64,000 nucleotides of DNA from the NCBI GenBank assembly GCA_017848795.1, contig JAFIHG010000035.1, forward strand, positions 1 to 64,000, in the 5' to 3' direction. Each line of letters begins with the position of its first letter. Positions within the stretch are counted from its first letter, which is position 1. Shown here one piece after another: positions 53,736 through 60,547 of the stretch. Origin of the DNA: Candidatus Nanopelagicales bacterium. GTDB lineage: Bacteria; Actinomycetota; Actinomycetes; S36-B12; CAIYMF01. The notes under the pieces are model-generated. The model did not search any database, was not told where the DNA came from, and saw only the letters and a list, made by a program, of their open reading frames with translations. Position numbers and translations under genes: made by a program.

Positions 53736-54965
53736 TCACCCAGCGTGCAGCGTCTCGATGATCGCATCGACCGCGGTGTCGAGGTCCGGCTCGCTGATCA
53801 CCAGCGGCGGGGCGAAGCGCACGGTCCAGGTGTGCGTGTCCTTGGCGAGCACGCCGCGTCCCATGAGGTCCTCGCACACCTGCCGACCGGTACGCCCGCC
53901 GGGCTGCATCTCGATCGCCCACCACAGGCCACGACCGCGTACCTCCCGGACGCGCGGCAGCCGCGCGTCCCGCAACCGGTCCAAGACATGCGCGCCGAGT
54001 TGCGCGCTGCGCCGTTGCAGATCCCCGGGACGCAGCAAGCCGACGACGGCGGTCCCGATCGCGGCGGCGAGCGGGTTGCCGCCGAACGTGCTGCCGTGCT
54101 CGCCGGGCCGGATCACGCCCATCACGTCCCAGTCGGCGACGACCGCCGACAGCGGGAGGATGCCGCCGCCGAGCGCCTTGCCGAGGATGCGCACGTCCGG
54201 TCTCACGTTCTCGTCGTCGCAGGCGAAGGTCTGGCCGGTACGGCCCAGCCCGGCCTGGATCTCGTCGGCGACGAACAGCACCCCGCGGTCCCGGCACAGC
54301 TCGCGCGCGGCGGTGAGGTAACCCGGCGGCGGCAGGATGACACCCGCCTCACCCTGGATCGGCTCGACGAGGAACGCCACGGTGCGCTCGGTTATCGCCG
54401 CGGTGAGTGCGTCGAGATCACCGAACGGCACGGTCACGAACCCCGGCGTGTAAGGGCCGTACCCGCCCCGCGCCTGATCGTCGTCGGAGAACGAGACGAC
54501 GGTGACCGTACGTCCATGGAAGTTCCCGCCGCAGACGACGATCTCGGCCCGGTCGGCCGGTACGCCCTTGCGCTCGTAACCCCACTTGCGGCTGAGCTTC
54601 ACCGCCGTCTCCACCGCTTCGGCACCGGAGTTCATCGGCAGCACCGCGTCCTGGTCGCACAACGCGGCGAGCTCGGCGCAGAACGTACCGAGCTGGTCGT
54701 TGTGGAACGCCCGGCTGGTGAGCGTGAGCCGGTCCAGCTGCTGCTGCGCGGCCGCCATGAGCGTGGGGTGCCGGTGCCCGAAGTTGAGTGCGGAGTACGC
54801 CGACAGCAGGTCGAGGTAGCGACGGCCCTCGACGTCGGTCACCCAGCACCCTTCGCCGTGGCTGATCACCACCGGTAGCGGGTGATAGTTGTGGGCGCAG
54901 TGCGCTTCCTCCGCCGCGATGGCCGTCTGCGTGATACCCATTGCGGCCGTGTCCAACGCTGACAC
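53736..54965 (-). CDS. rocD: Ornithine aminotransferase
   Basis: This 409-aa class III PLP-dependent aminotransferase converts ornithine and 2-oxoglutarate to glutamate semialdehyde and glutamate. The family blocks are YLDLLSAYSALNFGHRHP, PMNSGAEAVETAVKLSRKWGY, the PLP Asp in FVADEIQAGLGRTG and the Schiff-base Lys in RILGKALGGGILPLSA. The N-terminal AHNYHPLPVVISHGEG is typical of OAT rather than acetylornithine aminotransferase. GTG 54965 follows GGAAGGGAG. No argI/arginase partner lies nearby. Confidence 0.9.
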   Translation of the reverse strand: MSALDTAAMGITQTAIAAEEAHCAHNYHPLPVVISHGEGCWVTDVEGRRYLDLLSAYSALNFGHRHPTLMAAAQQQLDRLTLTSRAFHNDQLGTFCAELAALCDQDAVLPMNSGAEAVETAVKLSRKWGYERKGVPADRAEIVVCGGNFHGRTVTVVSFSDDDQARGGYGPYTPGFVTVPFGDLDALTAAITERTVAFLVEPIQGEAGVILPPPGYLTAARELCRDRGVLFVADEIQAGLGRTGQTFACDDENVRPDVRILGKALGGGILPLSAVVADWDVMGVIRPGEHGSTFGGNPLAAAIGTAVVGLLRPGDLQRRSAQLGAHVLDRLRDARLPRVREVRGRGLWWAIEMQPGGRTGRQVCEDLMGRGVLAKDTHTWTVRFAPPLVISEPDLDTAVDAIIETLHAG

Positions 54966-55010
54966 CGGTTCTCCCTTCCGGCCGGTGTCGCGATGGGGCG
55001 GTGGCCCCGA

Positions 55011-55850
55011 TCAGGCGGCTCCGGCGTCCCGTTCCGCTACCTGGTCAAGTTTGTCCACGACCAGCTCGATGACGCCAGGGTCGGCGCCCATCGCCATGTG
55101 CGTCGCGTCCACCTCGACCTGCTCGGCCGCCGGGTCCAGGCACGCCCGCCAGTCCACGACGCCGTCACTCGTCGAGAAGACCGCCAGGTACGGCACGCCG
55201 GCGGGGAAGTCGCTCGTCAGTGCCGCGTGCACACGGGCCGCACACTCCCCGCTCAGGCAGTCCTGCCCGAGCACGCCGTGCACGCCCCAGGAGTGCAGCC
55301 GGGTCAGCAGCCGCACCTGGTGCGCCAAGGTGCGGTTGATGGCGAGCGGGTCCATGTTCGGCGAGGCCAGCGTCACGAGCGAGGCCACGAGGTCGGGACG
55401 CCGCCGGGTGACGAGCGCTGCCAGCGTGCCGCCGCGGCTCCAACCGACGAGCGCCACCTGCCGACCGCGACGGCGGGCGATCCGGATCAGCCGTTCCTCG
55501 ACCGCGTCGGCGAGCTCGATGGTGCAGCCGGCGTTCGGCGCGATGTGCGCGCCGGCCGTCCAGTGGCCCGCAGCCCGCAGCGCGTCGGCCATCGGGCGCA
55601 TCGCGAAGTCGCCGGAGAGGAACCCGGGGACGAGCAGGACCGGCACCCGGTCCGGGTCGGGCGGCGGAGCAGCAGGACGTGGACGCAGCACGCGGGATCC
55701 GACCGCGAGCATCGACAGGTTCTCGCGCAACCGGGTGCGTACGCCCGGGTGGAAGTCCGCAGCGCGGCGAAGGGCGAGCTCGGCCACCTCCTCGACCGCG
55801 CCACGCACCGGGACAGGCGTCCCGGTGTGGTTGCCACCGCTGCTTCGCAC
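55011..55850 (-). CDS. Alpha/beta-hydrolase fold protein
   Basis: This 279-aa protein has the nucleophile elbow GWSRGG in ALVGWSRGGTLAALVTRRRPDLV, a likely Asp in VFSTSDGVVDW and the His in DATHMAMG, giving a complete Ser-Asp-His triad. LLVPGFLSGDF supplies the oxyanion hole. It resembles lipase/esterase-like proteins with a helical cap (VHGVLGQDCLSGECAARVHAALTSDFP, two Cys). It starts at GTG 55850 and ends 45 nt before rocD; co-transcription with rocD is possible. Confidence 0.85.
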   Translation of the reverse strand: MRSSGGNHTGTPVPVRGAVEEVAELALRRAADFHPGVRTRLRENLSMLAVGSRVLRPRPAAPPPDPDRVPVLLVPGFLSGDFAMRPMADALRAAGHWTAGAHIAPNAGCTIELADAVEERLIRIARRRGRQVALVGWSRGGTLAALVTRRRPDLVASLVTLASPNMDPLAINRTLAHQVRLLTRLHSWGVHGVLGQDCLSGECAARVHAALTSDFPAGVPYLAVFSTSDGVVDWRACLDPAAEQVEVDATHMAMGADPGVIELVVDKLDQVAERDAGAA

Positions 55851-56022
55851 AAGACCATTCTGCCGCGCGTTGATCGTCGACGCCGGTCGAGGACGGTGTT
55901 GCCGCCCGCGCGGTCAGGACCGATGACCGTTAGGACCGCCGGGCGACCGGCCTTTCGGTGGCACCGCCTCGGTCAGTGCGCCGGTCCTTCGCCCCTGGAC
56001 GGGTGACGAGGCGCTCCGCGAT

Positions 56023-58698
56023 GTGACAGCCCGCACGATGGTGACGGATGATCCAGACATGCAAGGGGGTCACGCGCGCCTGGTCCGCGGGGCGGACGAG
56101 GTGCGGGCCTTGGGCCCGCCCACCGACCCCGCGTTCTCGGCGCGCGCCGCGGCGGCAGCCGTCGGTGAGATCGTCGTCCACGAGAGCGACTCGGTCAGCT
56201 GGAGCGAGGCCGCGTACCGCTGGCACGGCAGGCCGCGCTGGCGCCGCGTGCGCACCACGGCCGACGCCCTGCAGGGGGTCGCGGAAGGCGGCGCTGCGCT
56301 GCGCCGCGCCTACCGGGAACTCGCCCGCCAGCGCGCCGGCGACCCTGCCCCGCTCGAGGCGCTGACCTACGTCGCGGTCGACGAGTACGGCCTGCGCCAT
56401 CCGTTGCTCCTGGTCCCCGTGGGGCACGGCACGGCGCTGGTGGTGAGCGGGGGGCCGGTGCAGCGGCCGACCGACGCGCCGCGGGAACGTCCCGTGGTTC
56501 CCCTCCCACAGCCCTTCCCCGCTACCGAGTCGGACCCATCGCCCCGCGGGACGGGTCCGGCGGAGACGGACGCGGATCTGGTCGCACCGGTGGAGCCGGC
56601 CGGCCCGGTCGAGCCGGCCGCGCCTGATACCCAACCCGACCGATCCGAGCAGCGCGAAGAAGCCGAGGAACCCGAAGAACCGGAGCGGGCCGGGGAACCG
56701 GAAGGACCGGAGCGGGCCGCGGAAGCCGCGGAATCCGAACTGCTCGAGGCGGCAACTGCGGCGGATGCAGCGAGCGCGGACGCCCGCGAGCCGGATGGCG
56801 ACGCGAGCGACGAGGCCGAGGACGCCCGCGAGGCCAGCGAGGGCGCCGAGGCCGCTGATGCCGACGAGGCCAGCGAGGGCGCCGAAGTCGTTGATCCCGA
56901 CGAGGTCGCTGATCCCGACGAGGTCGACGACGCGGACGACAGTTGGATCGAACTGCTCGAAGCTGCGCCGGTGGCGATGGCGGTGCTCGACGCGGACGAC
57001 CGGCTCGGTGAGGTGAACGACGCGCTGTGCGAGCTCGCCGGGCGGCACCGCAACGAGCTCGCCGCGCTGCGGGTCGCAGACCTCACCCCTGGCACGACGG
57101 CGCCGGCTACGAGCCGAGACGGCGAGCGGCCGGCCGAGCTCGAAGCGCCGCTGCGCCGGCCCGACGGCCAGCACCGCTGGGTACGCATCGCGTACTCCGA
57201 CGTCGAGCTCCACGGCCGGCTCCGACACCTGGTGATCTTCGAGGACGCGACCGAGGCGCACGAGATCGAGTCCCGGTTGCGCCGCCAGGCGCTGCACGAC
57301 GAACTCACCGGGCTTCCCAACCGGCGGCTGCTCGTCGAGGCGCTCACCCAGGCGCTGTCCCGCGCCCGCCGCGCCGCCGGCAAGGTCGGGGTGTTCTTCG
57401 TCGACGTGGACGGCCTCAAGCGCGTGAACGACACCCACGGGCACAGCGGGGGTGACGCGCTGATCCTCGCGGTGGGGCGCGGGCTACGGGAGGCGCTGCG
57501 GGAGAGCGACGTGCTGGCGCGGATCGGCGGCGACGAGTTCGTCGCGGTCTGCGAGGACGTCGGGGAGGGGCGCACCCTGGACGAGATCGGCCAGCGCATC
57601 ATCCACTCGGCCACCCGGCCGGTCGTACTGGACGGGGACGAGGTGCCCGTCTCCGTCAGCGTGGGAGTCGCGGTGCCGCAGTCCGCCGACGAGAGCGCCG
57701 AGACGCTGCTCGCCCGCGCCGACGCGGCGATGTACCGCGCCAAGGCCGGCGGCGGCGGGCGGCTGTGGGGCGGGACGGGGCGGTGGAACACCGTCGCCGA
57801 CGACCGGCCCGGCGCGGAGGACTGGATCGAGGCGATGCGCCGCGGGCAGCTGCGGATGCTGTACGAGCCGGTGGTCACCGCCGAGGACGGAGTGCTGCTC
57901 GGCGTCGTCGGCAAGCTGCGCTGGACCCACCCCGAGCACGGCGAGCTGACCGGCACCGACCTGCTCGAGACCCGGGAAGCGGCGAGCGCCACGGTGCCGC
58001 TGCTGCGGTGGGCGGTGCGCAAGGTGCTCGGCGAGGTCCGCACGCTGGGCGACGCCCCGCTGCGGGTGTGGCTCACCATGCCGGCCCGGGCGTTGCTGCA
58101 GCCCAGCGTCGCCGAAGAGGTGACGCTCGCGTACGCCGAGCTCGGCGGACGCCGGGCCCCCTCGCTGGTGATCGACGTACGGGAACGCGACCTCGCGGCG
58201 CTGCTGCACCGCGGCGGCCCGCCGGAGTCGATCGAGCGGCTGACCTCGGCGGGCCCGGTCGCCCTCGGCATCGACGGGTTCCGCGGCGATGCGGTACCGA
58301 TCGGGCTGCTCTCCCAGCTCGCGCTGCGCAGCCTGCGCCTGCACTCCAGCCTCATGCGCTCGGCGGCACGCGCCGATCAACCGGCCGCACGCGCGCTGCT
58401 GGACGGGATCGTGGCAGCGGCGACCGCTGCCGGCGTCACGAGCATCGCGGCCAAGGTGGACGATCTCGAGAGCCTGCGGGTGGCCCGCGAGGTGAAGGTG
58501 CTCGCCGTCCAGGGGTTGGTCGTCGCACCCGCTCGTACCATCGACGGCCTGGCCGCGATCCTGCACTCGCGCCAGGTGGTGCTGCCGGCGACCGCACTGC
58601 CGCAGCGGACGGCGGGAGGTGAGGTCGCAGTCGATCTGACCGTCGACATCGGCGCCGCCCTCGCCGCCGAGACCGGCGTCCAGCTGCCGGACGGCTGA
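56023..58698 (+). CDS. PAS-GGDEF protein with degenerate EAL domain
   Basis: This 891-aa cytoplasmic protein contains no membrane segments. Residues 1-~150 form an unrecognised domain (EIVVHESDSVSWSEAAYRWHGRPRWRRVRTTADALQG). Residues ~165-305 are Glu/Asp/Ala-rich low complexity with an internal repeat (EASEGAE...DADEASEGAE). A PAS domain (SWIELLEAAPVAMAVLDADDRLGEVNDALCEL) follows at ~306. The GGDEF domain from ~425 keeps HDELTGLPNRR and IGGDEF (~502), so diguanylate cyclase activity is expected. The C-terminal EAL-like domain (~600-891) has GKLRW in place of EALLRW and lacks the metal ligands, so it is probably inactive or ligand-binding. Confidence 0.85.
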   Translation: MTARTMVTDDPDMQGGHARLVRGADEVRALGPPTDPAFSARAAAAAVGEIVVHESDSVSWSEAAYRWHGRPRWRRVRTTADALQGVAEGGAALRRAYRELARQRAGDPAPLEALTYVAVDEYGLRHPLLLVPVGHGTALVVSGGPVQRPTDAPRERPVVPLPQPFPATESDPSPRGTGPAETDADLVAPVEPAGPVEPAAPDTQPDRSEQREEAEEPEEPERAGEPEGPERAAEAAESELLEAATAADAASADAREPDGDASDEAEDAREASEGAEAADADEASEGAEVVDPDEVADPDEVDDADDSWIELLEAAPVAMAVLDADDRLGEVNDALCELAGRHRNELAALRVADLTPGTTAPATSRDGERPAELEAPLRRPDGQHRWVRIAYSDVELHGRLRHLVIFEDATEAHEIESRLRRQALHDELTGLPNRRLLVEALTQALSRARRAAGKVGVFFVDVDGLKRVNDTHGHSGGDALILAVGRGLREALRESDVLARIGGDEFVAVCEDVGEGRTLDEIGQRIIHSATRPVVLDGDEVPVSVSVGVAVPQSADESAETLLARADAAMYRAKAGGGGRLWGGTGRWNTVADDRPGAEDWIEAMRRGQLRMLYEPVVTAEDGVLLGVVGKLRWTHPEHGELTGTDLLETREAASATVPLLRWAVRKVLGEVRTLGDAPLRVWLTMPARALLQPSVAEEVTLAYAELGGRRAPSLVIDVRERDLAALLHRGGPPESIERLTSAGPVALGIDGFRGDAVPIGLLSQLALRSLRLHSSLMRSAARADQPAARALLDGIVAAATAAGVTSIAAKVDDLESLRVAREVKVLAVQGLVVAPARTIDGLAAILHSRQVVLPATALPQRTAGGEVAVDLTVDIGAALAAETGVQLPDG

Positions 58699-58700
58699 GC

Positions 58701-59051
58701 TCAGGCGTAGCCGAGCTCGTGCAGCCGGTCGTCGTCGATGCCGAAGTGGTGCGCGATCTCGTGCACCACCGTGATGTGCACCTCCTCCACGACGTCCTCG
58801 CGCGTCTCGCAGATCGCCAGCGTCGGCAGCCGGTAGACGCTGATGCGGTCGGGCATCGCCCCCGCGTACGTGGCACCGCGCACGGTGAGGGGTACGCCCT
58901 CGTACAGGCCGAGCAGACCCGGCTGGTCGGGTGGCGGCTCGTCCTCGACGACAACGACGACGTTGTCCACCAGGGCGGCGAGCTCGGGCGGCACGTCGTC
59001 GAGCGCGAGCGCGACGAGGTCCTCGAACTCCTCCAGCGGCACGTCCAGCAT
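58701..59051 (-). CDS. Small zincin-like metallopeptidase family protein
   Basis: This 116-aa protein of the PF06262-type family contains HEIAHHFGIDDDRLHELGY (HExxHxxGxxD) near the C-terminus, the zinc site. The upstream block LALDDVPPELAALVDNVVVVVEDEPPPDQPGLLGLYEGVPLTVRG is the family hallmark. Its substrate is not known. ATG 59051 has GAGG before it. It ends 2 nt from the convergent GGDEF gene. Confidence 0.88.
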   Translation of the reverse strand: MLDVPLEEFEDLVALALDDVPPELAALVDNVVVVVEDEPPPDQPGLLGLYEGVPLTVRGATYAGAMPDRISVYRLPTLAICETREDVVEEVHITVVHEIAHHFGIDDDRLHELGYA

Positions 59052-59182
59052 GGCTCGATCCTCTCCCGCCGTACCGCATCGGGGCACCTGTTGCGCGAAG
59101 CCGGGGCGGGCGGGTTTTGGTTGCCGGTGACCGGTCCACTATGCTTGCGCGGTCCCCGACAGGTGGCGTCGGGTGCCCACCG

Positions 59183-59255
59183 GCCCCCATCGTCTAGCGG
59201 CCCAGGACACCGCCCTTTCAAGGCGGCAGCGCGGGTTCGAATCCCGTTGGGGGTA
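59183..59255 (+). tRNA. tRNA-Glu (anticodon TTC)
   Basis: It folds with acceptor GCCCCCA/TGGGGGT, anticodon stem CCGCC/GGCGG with loop CTTTCAA (anticodon TTC), and T arm GGGTTCGAATCCC. CCA is encoded directly after the discriminator A (59256-59258). Confidence 0.97.
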
Positions 59256-59291
59256 CCACAGCTGGAGGCAGCCGGGTCACCGGTCGCCCGA

Positions 59292-59365
59292 GGCCCGGTA
59301 GCGCAGTTGGTTAGCGCGCCGCCCTGTCACGGCGGAGGTCGCGGGTTCAAGTCCCGTCCGGGTCG
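59292..59365 (+). tRNA. tRNA-Asp (anticodon GTC)
   Basis: It folds with acceptor GGCCCGG/CCGGGTC, anticodon stem CCGCC/GGCGG with loop CTGTCAC (anticodon GTC), and T arm GGGTTCAAGTCCC. The discriminator is G, normal for tRNA-Asp. It lies 33 nt after tRNA-Glu, so the two are likely co-transcribed. Confidence 0.97.
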
Positions 59366-59426
59366 CTCGCTCGTCAGTCCGGGGTGGGCCGGCCCGGCCC
59401 ATCACCCGCCCGTCGCTCGGCGCCTC

Positions 59427-59522
59427 GTCGTTGATCATGAGGTGGTACGCGCTCGCGCGAGTCGATCATGATGTCGTCGGTCCCTACGGCCGTTTGCGAC
59501 CCGCATCGTCATGATCAACGAC
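59427..59522. repeat. Intergenic palindrome family C, copy 2 (three arms)
   Basis: Outer arms GTCGTTGATCATGA (59427-59440) and TCATGATCAACGAC (59509-59522) are perfect over 14 bp. Between them is a third related arm (GTCGATCATGATGTCGTCGG, 59461-59480) almost identical to the left arm of the element at 38558, and a CTCGCGCGAG palindrome (59452-59461). It ends 4 nt from the mgtC-like stop, and lies 61 nt after tRNA-Asp. Confidence 0.88.
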
Positions 59523-59526
59523 GCGG

Positions 59527-60246
59527 TCAGACGTCCTCCACCTCGCCGCGGTCGACCCGTACGACGCCCTCGAGGGCGCCTAGCGCCCCGGCCGCCTGCG
59601 CCACACCGGGACCGCTGAGCGTGACGGCGACCGCGACCAGGTCCGATCCGTGGTCGGCGGTCAGCTCGGCGGGCACCGGCCGTCCGCCGAGGGCGCTCAG
59701 GGAGGTCACGTTCCAGCCGTGCGCGGTGCAGGCGGCCAGGAAGGTACGCAGCACCCCGCGCCCGTCCTCGTACACCACGGTGAAGTCGAGCTCGGCCGTC
59801 CCCCGGGCGGCGATCCACGAGCTGAGCTGGGTGTAACCCAGCACGACGACGAAGTGCAGCGCCGTCACGACCAGGGCCAGCACCGGCAGGCCGGCACCGG
59901 CGGCCATCCCGATCGCCGCGACCTCCCACACTGCCGCGGCGGTCGTCAGCCCGTGGATCGCCCCGCGCCGGGTGATGATCAGGCCGGCCCCGAGGAAGCC
60001 GATGCCGGTGACCACCTGTGCCGCCACCCGGGAGGGGTCGAGCGCGACGGTGCCCTGGGACAGCACGTCGCCGAAGCCGTACTTGGAGACCTGCAGGAAC
60101 AGCGCGGACGCCGTACCCACGATCGCCTGGGTGCGCAGACCCGCGCTCTTGCCCCGGAACTGGCGCTCCATGCCGATGAGCGATGCCAGCCCGAAGGCGA
60201 GCAGCAGCTCGCCGATCTGCAACCAGCCCTGCCCGTTCACGATCAC
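59527..60246 (-). CDS. MgtC/SapB-family membrane protein
   Basis: This 239-aa protein has four to five membrane helices, GLASLIGMERQFRGKSAGLRTQAIVGTASALFLQVS (family signature with conserved ER and R-G-K) and GIGFLGAGLIITRRGAIHGLTTAAAVW. The C-terminal ~80 residues form an ACT-like soluble domain (ELDFTVVYEDGRGVLRTFLAACTAHGWNVTSL). Family members are linked to magnesium adaptation and survival in macrophages, but many are housekeeping. GTG 60246 is the start. Confidence 0.87.
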   Translation of the reverse strand: MIVNGQGWLQIGELLLAFGLASLIGMERQFRGKSAGLRTQAIVGTASALFLQVSKYGFGDVLSQGTVALDPSRVAAQVVTGIGFLGAGLIITRRGAIHGLTTAAAVWEVAAIGMAAGAGLPVLALVVTALHFVVVLGYTQLSSWIAARGTAELDFTVVYEDGRGVLRTFLAACTAHGWNVTSLSALGGRPVPAELTADHGSDLVAVAVTLSGPGVAQAAGALGALEGVVRVDRGEVEDV

Positions 60247-60347
60247 ACCCTGACCCGAGCACGCGCCCGGTGCACGGCGAGCGCGCGCCGGGCCCCACGC
60301 TTCGCTGCGGTAAGGTGTGCGCTCGACCGGCCCGCGAGCCGGTCAAC

Positions 60348-60421
60348 GGCCAGGTAGCTCAGTTGGTACGAGCGTCCGACTGAAAATCGGAAGGTCGGCG
60401 GTTCGACCCCGCCCCTGGCCA
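60348..60421 (+). tRNA. tRNA-Phe (anticodon GAA)
   Basis: It folds with acceptor GGCCAGG/CCTGGCC, D arm GCTCAGTTGGTACGAGC, anticodon stem TCCGA/TCGGA with loop CTGAAAA (anticodon GAA), and T arm GGCGGTTCGACCCCGCC. The discriminator is A. It lies divergent from the mgtC-like gene. The 126 bp from here to 60547 contain no feature I can support. Confidence 0.97.
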
Positions 60422-60547
60422 CCCGCAGAACTGCGTAGATCTTCAGGATCGCTGCGCGACGACATCAGTGGCCTGCTCATCGACTCCTGCTCGCGACGAC
60501 ACCGGCTCGTACTGACCGCAGGCAATGCTGGACGTGCCGCAGTGGCC

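Noticed and set aside
60343-60525. Small frame antisense to tRNA-Phe
   Set aside because: It is a typical spurious reading of a tRNA gene complement.
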